From CBDAUN01 sp965200645 (GTDB lineage: Bacteria; Pseudomonadota; Gammaproteobacteria; Arenicellales; JAJDZL01): DNA of 64,000 nt. Position numbers and translations under genes: made by a program. Positions 42,608 through 51,550 of the stretch are shown here, piece by piece. The notes beneath the pieces were generated by a model, which worked only from the letters and a program-made list of their open reading frames with translations, searched no databases and had not been told where the DNA came from. The DNA is taken from positions 1,612,001 to 1,676,000 of the forward strand of contig CBDAUN010000003.1 in the NCBI GenBank assembly GCA_965200645.1, given 5' to 3'. Each line of letters starts with the position of its first letter. Within the stretch, counting starts at the first letter, position 1.

Positions 42608-44539
42608 CTAGGCAGCATTGGTCGTGCCCCGCCGTTCTAGTTTCGGCGCTACGCTTGATTCCCGCTCGAACTCAATCTTTTTCAAATAGACTTGGAGAAT
42701 TGAGATAGCAACAGGGGTCATTCCGGCGATTCTCGACGCGCTACCCAGCGTTTCCGGTCGATATTCCTGAAGTTTTTGCCTGGCTTCGTTAGACAACCCA
42801 TGGACCCTGGTGTAGTCAATGTCCTTTGGCAAAAGTATCAATTCATACTTCATTGATTGGTTTATCGCTGTGTTTTGTCGATTGATATAACCTTCGTAAC
42901 GTGCCTGAATTTCGAGTTGCTCGGCGACAGCTGGGTCGGACACTCCGGGACCAACACCATCAAGCCGCATCAACGTTGAATAACTGACTTGCTGGTCTCG
43001 CAGTAGTTCAAAAAGATTAGTCTCTCGATTCAAAGGTCTGTCTGTGACTGAGGCGAATGTTTTTTGCTCCTGTGCGTTGGGCGTGACCGAGTGATGCAAC
43101 AGCCTTTGCTTCTCAGATTCAATCAAATCTCGCTTCTTACTAAACAGATTCCAGCGATTGTCGTCAACCAAACCAAGTTCTCGCCCTTTTTCCGTCAATC
43201 TTAAATCAGCGTTATCCTCTCGCAGAATTAAGCGATACTCCGCTCTAGAGGTAAACATCCGGTACGGTTCATCGGTGCCGCGGGTCACCAAATCATCAAT
43301 CAGCACGCCAATGTAAGCCTGATCTCGCCTGGGCCACCACGCCTCCTGATCCTGGGTGTATCTCGAGGCGTTCAAGCCGGCTATCAAGCCTTGGCCTGCG
43401 GCCTCTTCATAACCTGTTGTACCGTTAATTTGTCCTGCTAAGAACAAGCCCGGCATCAGTTTCGATTCTAAGCTCAGTTTTAAATTTCGAGGATCAAGAA
43501 AATCGTACTCAATAGCGTAACCCGGTCGAGTTAAAACTGCATTCTCCAATCCTGGGACTGTGCGGACAAAATTCCACTGCACATCAAACGGTAGACTGGT
43601 AGAAATACCATTCGGATAAACCTCGGAACTGCTGAGTCCTTCTGGCTCAATAAAAATTTGATGTGACAACCGGTCGGGAAACCGAACAATTTTGTCTTCT
43701 ACGGAGGGGCAGTAGCGCGGCCCAACTGATTCAATGACGCCGCTATACATTGGCGATTGATGAAGTGCAGCTCGAATAATGTCGTGTGTCTTTTCCGTAG
43801 TTCGCGCGATATGGCAAGAAATTTGACGCGGATGTTGTTGGACAGAACCTGTAAACGAAAAAACTAATGTGGGAATGTCGCCGGGCTGTTCATCCAGTTT
43901 TGAGTAATCTATTGACCTGGAATCAATGCGTGGAGGAGTTCCTGTTTTCAAACGTTCCACGTGGAACATCATGTCTCTTAGCCGAGCCGCCAAGGCATTT
44001 GATGGTGCATCTGTTGCCCTTCCTCCCTGGTGCGAGATTTCACCAATATGAATAACTCCGCCCAAAAAAGTCCCGGTGGTCAGTACTACCGAGCGTGACC
44101 GAATGCACAATCCAATCTTGGTAATGACCCCGACCGCTTCGCCGTTCTCAACGATTAAGTCTTCAACTTCCTGCTGAAATATTGTTAAGTTTTGAGAGTG
44201 TTCAAGTACTTTGCGCACTGCATTGCGATACAGCGTTCGGTCTGCTTGCGCTCTCGTTGCCCGTACGGCTGGGCCTTTACGAAGATTAAGCCGTCGAAAA
44301 TGAATGCCGCTGTGATCGATTGCATGTGCCATCAACCCACCCAGCGCATCGATTTCCTTAACAATATGACCCTTGCCAATTCCACCAATTGCCGGGTTGC
44401 ACGACATTTGCCCAATAGTCTCGATACTTTGAGTCAATAGCAGGGTTGAACTCCCTCGGCGTGCAGCTGCAAGCGCTGCTTCAGCGCCAGCATGCCCACC
44501 ACCTACGACGATGACATCGAATTTTAGTGGATAGTCCAT
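42608..44539 (-). CDS. mnmG: tRNA uridine-5-carboxymethylaminomethyl modification enzyme, FAD subunit
   Basis: 643 residues, full length. N-terminal FAD motif GGGHAGAEAALAAARRG, SCNPAIGGIGKGH, CysHis region FLGGVIHIG and the C-terminal MnmE-binding tail. With MnmE it installs the cmnm5 group at wobble uridine 34 of tRNA. The gene contains a parS-like site. Its partner mnmE is separated from it by the motor-like gene pair, 18 bases upstream. Confidence 0.98.
   Translation of the reverse strand: MDYPLKFDVIVVGGGHAGAEAALAAARRGSSTLLLTQSIETIGQMSCNPAIGGIGKGHIVKEIDALGGLMAHAIDHSGIHFRRLNLRKGPAVRATRAQADRTLYRNAVRKVLEHSQNLTIFQQEVEDLIVENGEAVGVITKIGLCIRSRSVVLTTGTFLGGVIHIGEISHQGGRATDAPSNALAARLRDMMFHVERLKTGTPPRIDSRSIDYSKLDEQPGDIPTLVFSFTGSVQQHPRQISCHIARTTEKTHDIIRAALHQSPMYSGVIESVGPRYCPSVEDKIVRFPDRLSHQIFIEPEGLSSSEVYPNGISTSLPFDVQWNFVRTVPGLENAVLTRPGYAIEYDFLDPRNLKLSLESKLMPGLFLAGQINGTTGYEEAAGQGLIAGLNASRYTQDQEAWWPRRDQAYIGVLIDDLVTRGTDEPYRMFTSRAEYRLILREDNADLRLTEKGRELGLVDDNRWNLFSKKRDLIESEKQRLLHHSVTPNAQEQKTFASVTDRPLNRETNLFELLRDQQVSYSTLMRLDGVGPGVSDPAVAEQLEIQARYEGYINRQNTAINQSMKYELILLPKDIDYTRVHGLSNEARQKLQEYRPETLGSASRIAGMTPVAISILQVYLKKIEFERESSVAPKLERRGTTNAA
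43953..43968. promoter_or_regulatory. parS-like ParB binding site
   Basis: CGTTCCACGTGGAACA: 15 of 16 positions fit the palindrome TGTTCCACGTGGAACA, the form used in pseudomonads. It lies in mnmG about 2.8 kb from parB and 8 kb from dnaA. I found no second copy in this window. Confidence 0.75.
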
Positions 44540-44557
44540 AATCGGCTTCGAACGATT

Positions 44558-46741
44558 CTATTGGGAGTAATAATCATATCGCGACCGCAGAGTTTGCGAA
44601 AAGCGAACTGCTTCCGAATGCGAAATACTGTCGCCTTCGTCAATGATAATTCGTAAATACAGGCCTTCTTCACGGTCGTTCACTAGCTTAGTCAATATTT
44701 TTTCCAACTCAATAATGCTAACACGATTAAATCGTGCAATTTCATCGGGCAGGCTGTAGTAAACAACTGGTGTGTTGGTTCCTTCCGGTCTTGTATACCA
44801 AACTCTAACCACATAACGGTTCAGCGGACTTCGTGCCGGTCTTAACATAATCTGTCCTTCTTCCAGGTCCACAACCTGTTTGCGCAACAAATCCACCTCA
44901 TCTTCCTTAAACTGGAATTCCTTCAGTCTTTCCTGATAAGCACTGCGAATCTCTTCGAGTTCCGCTTCAGTCTTATTTCGGTCACTTCGTAACTCAATTA
45001 TTTCAGCAGTTAGGCCGGCGACTCTTGCACTTTCTACCCGCTTTGCCAACTCCAATGCTTCAATCTGCTCCTGATACTCATTGCGCAATTGTTCAATTTG
45101 TTCGCTTTGTCTACGAAATTCTGTGTTCAGTGCCACCAAATCGGCACCACGTTGTTCGCTTTTTTCTCTTAATATCAAAATTTCTTCAAGTTGCGCCTGG
45201 TTTAGAGCTTGAAGCTGTGCAATTTTTATTTCCTTTGATGCCGAAAGGTCCTGACTATCCTTTGCAGTCAGCGTAATTTCCTCTATTTTTTCCTGGCTGT
45301 CGCCCAGCATATTTTGCAAAAAGTCAATCTCCCTTTGACTTTCTTCCTGTGCTCGATTGAGCGCAGCAATTTCATCTGCCCGCTTTCGCACGATCTCTTC
45401 TTTTTGGCGAATTTCGCCTTCCAACTCGATTACTCTTTCATTTTGACCGCTAATGGTCTGATCCTTTTCCCGAGTCGCCTCAATTAGACTGGCAATTTGC
45501 TTCTGTTGATTCTGCTGTACGACGTTAAATTGCTTCAGTTCAGCTATGCGACTTTCAAGTTGTTCCTGTAGGTTCTTATTTTCAACCAACAGGGCTCCAT
45601 GGGCTACCTGAAGCTGAGTGAGTTGTGTCTGCAGTTGCTCAGCAGTGGCTTCATCTACTGCTGTTTGTTCGGTCAGTTCGGCAATTCGTGCTGCCGATTG
45701 TTCGGTGGTAGCCAATAACTCGGAAACCTCTTGGAGGCTATCGCGATATTGCTGCTGCAATTGTTCCAATTCCAAATTGCGTTGCTCGTAAAGAGTGCGC
45801 AGGGCTGCGATTTGTTCTTCTTGCTCTTTGATTCTTTGGGCTCTTTGCCGTGACGACTCCGTCAAAACTCCTATTTGTTCTCTTTGGCTGCCACTTTGTT
45901 CGGCCAAACGCTCAACTTCTCGTTGCTTTTCGGTAAAGTCCTCCCTTAACAAGTCCAGTTCTTCCAACTTTTCTCGATATGCTTCGTTGATTGCATTCAG
46001 TTGGTTGGTTTTATCCGTTAAAGTGGCTATCTGTTGCTCAATCTGAGTCTGTTGATTCGCCTCTACGACCTGCAGGTCAGAATGTTCTTGCGTAAGTGCT
46101 GCCAAATCCTGAATTCTTTTTTCTAGCACTCCCTGAACAACTTCCAAATCTTGTTGAGAACCCGCCAACTCCGTCTGTAACTGCTCCAATTCACTTTGCC
46201 GTTCCTCGAGAATGCTCTGCAATTTTGTTGCCAGGTCCGTTGCCGCACTAATGCGTTGATTTAACTCGTTTCTTTCATCTCGCAATTCACCTATGTTGGA
46301 TTCCAACTGTGTAATTTCGAGCCGCATTAGGTCAGCTTCAAGACCCATAGCTGCTTGAGTTTGCTCAAGACTTGATTTTTGGCGTTCAAGTTCGCTAATC
46401 TCAATGCCTTGCTGGTCCGCTTGATCCGCTAGCAGGTCTCGCTGACGTTTGGTAGAGGTAACCAAGGCACTCAGTTCATCTATCGTCGCATTCAGACGCT
46501 GCATTTGCAGCTCCAACGACTCCGTCCTCTGCTCGGCAATGGTCTCCGAAGTCAACGAACTGGTTAGCTTTTGTGCAAGTTCAACATTGCGGGTGATAAA
46601 AATAACCGAAGCCATGAGAAACACCATGACAATGACCATCATGATGTCGGTAAACGAAGGCCAAATACTCTCGTCTGAGTGGCTGGCGTGAGAGCTGTGA
46701 TGGACCCTTAAATCAACGAATCCATCGGTGTGATTTGTCAT
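44558..46741 (-). CDS. MotB/ExbD-like protein with giant coiled coil (motor partner B)
   Basis: 727 residues. A short polar N-terminus is followed by one membrane span (about 28-50, WPSFTDIMMVIVMVFLMASV) carrying D32, which aligns with the proton-carrying Asp of MotB, ExbD and TolR. Then comes an almost unbroken heptad-rich, Glu/Gln-rich coiled coil (about 53-620), and a C-terminal domain (about 629-727; VVRVWYTRPEG, LEKILTKLVND, LYLRIIIDE, EAVRFSQTLR) with the beta-alpha-beta order of ExbD. No OmpA-type peptidoglycan-binding domain is visible. Four-base overlap with partner A and 18 bases before mnmG. Probably a rotary or channel-driven device anchored in the inner membrane; function unknown. 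Confidence 0.7.
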   Translation of the reverse strand: MTNHTDGFVDLRVHHSSHASHSDESIWPSFTDIMMVIVMVFLMASVIFITRNVELAQKLTSSLTSETIAEQRTESLELQMQRLNATIDELSALVTSTKRQRDLLADQADQQGIEISELERQKSSLEQTQAAMGLEADLMRLEITQLESNIGELRDERNELNQRISAATDLATKLQSILEERQSELEQLQTELAGSQQDLEVVQGVLEKRIQDLAALTQEHSDLQVVEANQQTQIEQQIATLTDKTNQLNAINEAYREKLEELDLLREDFTEKQREVERLAEQSGSQREQIGVLTESSRQRAQRIKEQEEQIAALRTLYEQRNLELEQLQQQYRDSLQEVSELLATTEQSAARIAELTEQTAVDEATAEQLQTQLTQLQVAHGALLVENKNLQEQLESRIAELKQFNVVQQNQQKQIASLIEATREKDQTISGQNERVIELEGEIRQKEEIVRKRADEIAALNRAQEESQREIDFLQNMLGDSQEKIEEITLTAKDSQDLSASKEIKIAQLQALNQAQLEEILILREKSEQRGADLVALNTEFRRQSEQIEQLRNEYQEQIEALELAKRVESARVAGLTAEIIELRSDRNKTEAELEEIRSAYQERLKEFQFKEDEVDLLRKQVVDLEEGQIMLRPARSPLNRYVVRVWYTRPEGTNTPVVYYSLPDEIARFNRVSIIELEKILTKLVNDREEGLYLRIIIDEGDSISHSEAVRFSQTLRSRYDYYSQ

Positions 46742-47673
46742 CGATTACGATCTTCCGTGTCACCTAGTCTAAACCCATCTCGCAAAATATCCTTGACGTC
46801 TTCCAACATCCTTGAGTTCTGTTCCATGATTTCGCCAATCTGTTGAAACCTGTCATTTTGTTGCATGTTGACTTGGTCAATTGCCTGAACGAACTGATCA
46901 ATGTGTGACAAAGCTTCTGTTGTCATGACCATTAATTCATTTAAATTTTGCTCAGGTGACCGTGTAGAAACCTGAAACCTGGGAATAAGCAAAGTAGCCG
47001 AAACGTGCTCGACTCGACCTAGAACATGTGATTGCGTATCCAACAGTTTCAAGTAAAAGTAGGCGAAGAAGAAATATGACAATATCGCTGTCATTGTTGT
47101 CGATAGCGCGGTTGACATGCCGTGAATCACGGTATTCAGGCCGGCGACGTTTTCAGTCTGCTCGATGACAGATGAAGCACCGAGCAGAGCCACCGTCAGC
47201 GATACGATGGTGCCGAATACACCCGTCAATATCAATACATTGTTGACAAACTTTGGAAAGCTGGTACGACTGGTTTCCTGAGCCAAAAGGGTGGCCGCCA
47301 AGGCATTGTGGTTTATTTCGGTTCTTGCTCTGTTAAAGTCAACCACGGTGTTGTAGCGTCTGCCAATAATAGTGTTGGAAGGCACTGCGAACTCCTTTGC
47401 CCCCAGTGGTGCTCTGGCCACTTCTTCAGTAAATCTGTCCAAGATGGCTTCCTCGCGGTCATATTGCACGAATAATTGCACAAGTCTGATAATTCCCGAT
47501 AGAAAAAGAATTAGAATTGCGCCATTTACAAACCATCCCACCTGAGTGAGTTGATTTTCAAAGTACAGCCTAATCAGGTATTCGCGCTGCCAATAGATGA
47601 CTATTGCCCCAATAACGAACAGCCCTAACATTCGAAGTAGTACTAGATTTGACTTACGCAAACTTTTCGCCAT
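46738..47673 (-). CDS. MotA/TolQ/ExbB-like proton channel protein (motor partner A)
   Basis: 311 residues with four membrane spans (about 9-28, 46-69, 143-168, 188-211), the MotA layout. The core TM3-TM4 signature is present: VLILTGVFGTIVSLTVALLG and GMSTALSTTMTAILSYFFF, matching the proton-channel helices of MotA, ExbB and TolQ. A cytoplasmic loop (70-142) with DREEAILDRFTEEVARAP and a C-terminal helical tail (212-311) are longer than in ExbB. Expected to form a pentamer around a dimer of partner B. It starts 78 bases after mnmE and overlaps partner B by ATGA. Role unknown; not a typical Tol, Ton or flagellar stator gene. Confidence 0.78.
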   Translation of the reverse strand: MAKSLRKSNLVLLRMLGLFVIGAIVIYWQREYLIRLYFENQLTQVGWFVNGAILILFLSGIIRLVQLFVQYDREEAILDRFTEEVARAPLGAKEFAVPSNTIIGRRYNTVVDFNRARTEINHNALAATLLAQETSRTSFPKFVNNVLILTGVFGTIVSLTVALLGASSVIEQTENVAGLNTVIHGMSTALSTTMTAILSYFFFAYFYLKLLDTQSHVLGRVEHVSATLLIPRFQVSTRSPEQNLNELMVMTTEALSHIDQFVQAIDQVNMQQNDRFQQIGEIMEQNSRMLEDVKDILRDGFRLGDTEDRNR

Positions 47674-47700
47674 CGCTTTTTTCTCTTCTATGTCGATAAA

Positions 47701-47748
47701 ATAAGTTCACTATTAGTTTACTTCAACTCATTGATAGTGAAGACTTAT
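47701..47748. promoter_or_regulatory. Stem-loop between mnmE and the motor pair
   Basis: ATAAGT-TCACTAT pairs with ATAGTGA-AG-ACTTAT: thirteen paired bases with a two-base bulge around a 20-base loop. It starts four bases from the mnmE stop, has no T tract, and so is more likely an mRNA processing or stability element than a simple terminator. Confidence 0.5.
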
Positions 47749-47751
47749 CAA

Positions 47752-49149
47752 TTACTTCCCAATACAAAAACTAGAGAATATTTTACCGAGCAGGTCTTCC
47801 GAACTGACCTGTCCAACGACCTTTCCGAGCTCTTGATGGGCTACTCTGAGGTCATCAGCAACCAGTTCACCAGCCTTAGACGACCCAAGCAGTTGTTGTG
47901 CATTGTTCACGTACTCGAGCGCAGCTTGAATTGAATCCAAATGTCTTCGACGTGCGAGAAACACCCCTTCACTTGCAAAATCTGCGTTGAAGGCTCCTTC
48001 AATCTGTTTGCACAGTTCATTCAATCCTGTCTTTTTCTTAGCAGATACAAATACTTGGGTATATTTTGAGTAACTTTCATATGGCTCTTTATGACCTGTT
48101 ATATCTATTTTGTTCCATACCAAAATCACCGGTACTTGACTCAATGCGCGTAGGTTATCTTCATCTTCCGCACAGACACCTTGTTCGTCATCCACAATAT
48201 AAAGAACTAAATCGGCGTCTTTAGTTGCATTCCATGCTCTTCGAATACCTTCCAGTTCGATCGGGTCCTCGCTTGCTCGGAGTCCCGCCGTGTCCGTTAT
48301 GTGTGTAGCTATGTTATTGATATTAATAGCAATATCGATCATATCTCTAGTCGTTCCTGGTTGCGGCGTAACGATGGCTTTATCATCTCCAGCAAATAGA
48401 TTTAGCAGGCTGGACTTGCCGGCATTCGGTAGTCCTGCAATGGTGACTCTGACACCCTCGCGTAACAAAATTCCCTTTTCGGCCGCGATGCTTAACTCAA
48501 CCAATTCGCTTTGAACCCTCTCGATGGAATTGTCAAGTTCGTCATCTTGCAGAAAATCTATTTCTTCTTCAGCAAAGTCAATCGCTGCTTCCACATAAAC
48601 TCTCAACCGCAGAAGCTGTTCACTAATGTGATCAATTCTTTTGGAAAACTCCCCTGTGAGTGAGCGTAGCGCCGACCGTGCAGCTGCCTGGGTTGAGCTG
48701 TTAATCAGGTCAACCACTGCTTCGGCTTGGGCCAAATCGAGTTTTCGGTTGAGAAAGGCCCTTCTGGTGAACTCACCCGGTTCAGCAATACGAGCCCCGC
48801 AGTTTGTGATTTGCTCCATCAGCATGTTAAGTACCATTGGTGACCCATGACACTGAAATTCGCAAACATCTTCGCCTGTATATGAGTTAGGTTTTTGAAA
48901 ATACAGAATTATTCCTTCATCTACAACTTCGCCGCTGCCATCGATAAACTTTCGATAGAGCGGTGTTAAAGGCTTGATTTTAGCGCCGCAAAGCTTTTCT
49001 CCTACGACCTTGGCGAGAGTGCCGGACACCCGAATCACACCGATCCCACCCTTGCCCGGCGGGGTCGCTATTGCAGCAATAGTTTGAGTCGCTTGCTGGT
49101 CAGCAAGCTGAAATTCTAAGACGGAATCAGCTTTCGAGTGATATACCAC
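47752..49149 (-). CDS. mnmE: tRNA modification GTPase
   Basis: 465 residues from GTG at 49149, overlapping yidC by 34 bases. N-terminal folate-binding domain (IAAIATPPGKGGIGVIRVSG), G domain with GLPNAGKSSLLN, DTAGLR and NKID, and the C-terminal CIGK zinc/catalytic tail. Works with MnmG on tRNA wobble uridines. In related bacteria mnmG follows at once; here the motor pair is placed between them. Confidence 0.97.
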   Translation of the reverse strand: MVYHSKADSVLEFQLADQQATQTIAAIATPPGKGGIGVIRVSGTLAKVVGEKLCGAKIKPLTPLYRKFIDGSGEVVDEGIILYFQKPNSYTGEDVCEFQCHGSPMVLNMLMEQITNCGARIAEPGEFTRRAFLNRKLDLAQAEAVVDLINSSTQAAARSALRSLTGEFSKRIDHISEQLLRLRVYVEAAIDFAEEEIDFLQDDELDNSIERVQSELVELSIAAEKGILLREGVRVTIAGLPNAGKSSLLNLFAGDDKAIVTPQPGTTRDMIDIAININNIATHITDTAGLRASEDPIELEGIRRAWNATKDADLVLYIVDDEQGVCAEDEDNLRALSQVPVILVWNKIDITGHKEPYESYSKYTQVFVSAKKKTGLNELCKQIEGAFNADFASEGVFLARRRHLDSIQAALEYVNNAQQLLGSSKAGELVADDLRVAHQELGKVVGQVSSEDLLGKIFSSFCIGK

Positions 49150-50831
49150 TGTTGTGCGATTGACAATATGTTGTTAACAAGCCAATAAAGCACCAGGCCT
49201 GCAGGGAACCATAGAAAGAAAACCGTAAACACGATTGGCAGACTCATCATTATATTTTTTTGCAGCGCATCAAGTGGTGTTGGATTCAAAAATTGCTGTG
49301 CGAACATAGACGCACCCATTAAAACTGGCAGAACATAAAACGGGTCGGCTCGCGACAAATCGTTTAGCCAGAAGATAAAAGGTGCCTGACGCAACTCAAC
49401 GCTTTCCAGGAGCACCCAATACAAGGCGATAAAGACCGGAATCTGAATCAAAATTGGTAGACAGCCTCCTAAAGGATTGATCTTCTCCTTTTTGTAAATC
49501 GTCATCATTTCCGCATTCATTTTCGACTTGTCGTCACCATAGCGCTCCTTCAGAGTCTTTAGTCTAGGCTGAAGTTTCTTCATCTTCGCCATAGACTTGT
49601 AGCTTGCAGCGGACAACGGATAGAACACTATTTTGACCAGCAGGGTTAAGATGATGATTGACCAGCCCCAGTTATGGACGAAGTCATTTATCTTTTGGAG
49701 TACCCAAAATAGTGGAGATGACACGGGAGTCAACCAGCCATAATCGACCGTCAAAATAAGTCCTTCAGCTGGATCCTTAATCCTGGTTTGCTCCTTCGGT
49801 CCGACGTAAAGTTGAGAATTGAGTGTACCTATGGAGCCCCGTGCAATCTCAGTAGGGGCTAACGTGACATATCCTGCCTGATAGCGTGGTTGATAGGAAC
49901 CTACACCCAGAGCCTTGGTATAAAGCCTGTATGGCCCAGCCTCTTGCGGCAGCCAGGCGGTTACAAAGTAGTGCTGTAGCATAGCCACCCAACCAGATGG
50001 AGTTTCCAACGCCAAGTCGCTATCCCTGATATCGTCGTAGTCGATCTTTTCGTATTTCTCCTCTGGCGTATAAATTGCTGCACCACGATAACTGGGTAGG
50101 GCTCTAAAAAACAGGAACCCTTCGCTTTCAGGTATGAACTCAGTACTCAAAAACTGGCTGTACTGATACCCTTGCCAGGCTTGGTCGCTATCGTTTTGCA
50201 CCCGATATTCGACATCGATCAGATAGCTGTCTTGATAAAAGGTATAGGTTTTGGTGTATTTCACACCATCCGACGAAGTCCAATGTAACGGTATGGACAC
50301 TGACTGGTCACCACCGAGAGAGTAAGAGCCTTTGGGTGACGTAAACTGAGTTTTGTGATTTGGAAATTCGGCTGACCCTACCAGTCCCGACTGGGCAACC
50401 AACAAATCCGGTCCGTTGTCTTTAAGTAGTTGGAATGGTACATCCGGCTGTTCGATTTCTACTGGATAATTTCGAAGACGCACGCTTCTCAGATCTCCAC
50501 CAAAGGTATCAATTTCAACCAGTAGTAGATCCGTTTCCACTTTGATTCTGGTTCCGGTCTCAAGCACGGAAGCTGGACCCACACTGGGTGTAGCGGTAGG
50601 AACTGTTGCAGCTGGGGCTTTAGGTGCTTGTGGCACATCACCAGAGTCGGCCTGCGGTGCTGTAACTGTGGGGGTTGCTGGTACAGCAACTTCCGGTGTG
50701 GTACCTTGAGTGCTGGTGGTATCAATAAATTGTGGTGTGTTCTTGGTGGTGTCGTAATCGACCCAAGCCTGCCAAATCAGCAACAGAATCAAGCCAAGAG
50801 CAATTGCCAGTGCCGCGCGTTGAAAATCCAT
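49116..50831 (-). CDS. yidC: Membrane protein insertase YidC
   Basis: 571 residues with an N-terminal span (RAALAIALGLILLLIWQAWV), a Pro/Thr-rich linker, a periplasmic beta-sandwich domain (about 95-340) and the five conserved C-terminal spans including KMKKLQPRLKTLKERYGDDK and PLGGCLPILIQIPVFIALYW. Inserts membrane proteins alone and with SecYEG. Order rnpA-yidD-yidC-mnmE is standard. Confidence 0.98.
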   Translation of the reverse strand: MDFQRAALAIALGLILLLIWQAWVDYDTTKNTPQFIDTTSTQGTTPEVAVPATPTVTAPQADSGDVPQAPKAPAATVPTATPSVGPASVLETGTRIKVETDLLLVEIDTFGGDLRSVRLRNYPVEIEQPDVPFQLLKDNGPDLLVAQSGLVGSAEFPNHKTQFTSPKGSYSLGGDQSVSIPLHWTSSDGVKYTKTYTFYQDSYLIDVEYRVQNDSDQAWQGYQYSQFLSTEFIPESEGFLFFRALPSYRGAAIYTPEEKYEKIDYDDIRDSDLALETPSGWVAMLQHYFVTAWLPQEAGPYRLYTKALGVGSYQPRYQAGYVTLAPTEIARGSIGTLNSQLYVGPKEQTRIKDPAEGLILTVDYGWLTPVSSPLFWVLQKINDFVHNWGWSIIILTLLVKIVFYPLSAASYKSMAKMKKLQPRLKTLKERYGDDKSKMNAEMMTIYKKEKINPLGGCLPILIQIPVFIALYWVLLESVELRQAPFIFWLNDLSRADPFYVLPVLMGASMFAQQFLNPTPLDALQKNIMMSLPIVFTVFFLWFPAGLVLYWLVNNILSIAQQWYITRKLIPS

Positions 50832-50833
50832 GA

Positions 50834-51058
50834 CTAGTCTTTATTCTTTGCAGGTACCGGATCAACTCCGCCAGGATGCCAAGGATGGCAACGACCTATT
50901 CGTTTGACAGTTAACCATGAACCTTGCCAAGCACCATGAGTTTCGATCGCTTCAACTGCATAGCTTGAACAGGTAGGGTAAAACCTGCAACTTGGTCCCA
51001 GCATGGGGCTGATGACATACCGATAAAAGCGGATCAATAAAATTAAAGGTTTTCGCAT
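50834..51058 (-). CDS. yidD: Membrane protein insertion efficiency factor YidD
   Basis: 74 residues. Hallmark Cys and Pro motifs: SPMLGPSCRFYPTCSSYAVE and GRCHPWHPGGVDPVP. Small membrane-associated helper of YidC-dependent insertion. Overlaps rnpA by 16 bases and lies two bases before yidC. Confidence 0.95.
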   Translation of the reverse strand: MRKPLILLIRFYRYVISPMLGPSCRFYPTCSSYAVEAIETHGAWQGSWLTVKRIGRCHPWHPGGVDPVPAKNKD

Positions 51059-51423
51059 AACTCAGTTACTGTTTGAAAATGATCGTTCAAACTTGCTCTA
51101 AGAACTCCATTGGATGCACTCGCACTGGACTTGTTCGCTATCACCACCAACTCACATCCTTGAAGTTTGTGCTGGAGTCGAAAGTCTTCTCTAACTCGAC
51201 GTTTAATGCGATTTCTGGTGACGGCTAATCGCGATACTCGCCGCGATACCACTAGTCCGAGTTTTGCAGGCGAATTGTTATCGATAAATCTGACTAATAC
51301 TTGAAAGTATTGATCTGAGATGCGGTGATTTTGGCGAAAAACAGTCCGAAATTCACTCCTACGCAACAGTCGCCTAGACTTAGGAAACTTTTGCCTGTCG
51401 CGAGCTGATCGTACTTCATGCAC
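51043..51423 (-). CDS. rnpA: Ribonuclease P protein component
   Basis: 126 residues from the GTG at 51423. The RNR motif RNRIKRRVRE and the N-terminal FPKSRRLLRRSEFRTVF are diagnostic. Binds the RnpB RNA and assists tRNA 5' processing. Overlaps the last bases of rpmH. Confidence 0.97.
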   Translation of the reverse strand: MHEVRSARDRQKFPKSRRLLRRSEFRTVFRQNHRISDQYFQVLVRFIDNNSPAKLGLVVSRRVSRLAVTRNRIKRRVREDFRLQHKLQGCELVVIANKSSASASNGVLRASLNDHFQTVTELCENL

Positions 51424-51550
51424 TCAGACGCGCACGACCCTTCGCTCGTCTTGCGTTAATAACCGACCGACCGCCTCGTGTGCGCATTCTCGCGCGAAAC
51501 CCATGGGTGCGCTTACGCTTAATATTGCTCGGTTGAAAGGTGCGTTTCAT
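51416..51550 (-). CDS. rpmH: Ribosomal protein bL34
   Basis: 44 residues, MKRTFQPSNIKRKRTHGFRA onward, ending RAKGRARLSA. The very basic short protein matches bL34 exactly in length and pattern. First gene of the rpmH-rnpA-yidD-yidC operon, opposite dnaA. Confidence 0.99.
   Translation of the reverse strand: MKRTFQPSNIKRKRTHGFRARMRTRGGRSVINARRAKGRARLSA

Noticed and set aside
44558..46741. Annotating the coiled-coil protein as an SMC-type chromosome segregation ATPase
   Set aside because: There is no Walker A or ABC signature; the likeness comes only from the coiled-coil composition. The N-terminal span with Asp32 argues for MotB/ExbD.
44558..47673. Reading the motor-like pair as a Zorya defence system
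   Set aside because: ZorA carries the long tail on the MotA-like protein and ZorB has an OmpA-type peptidoglycan domain; here the coil is on the partner, no OmpA domain is visible and no helicase or nuclease effector is adjacent.
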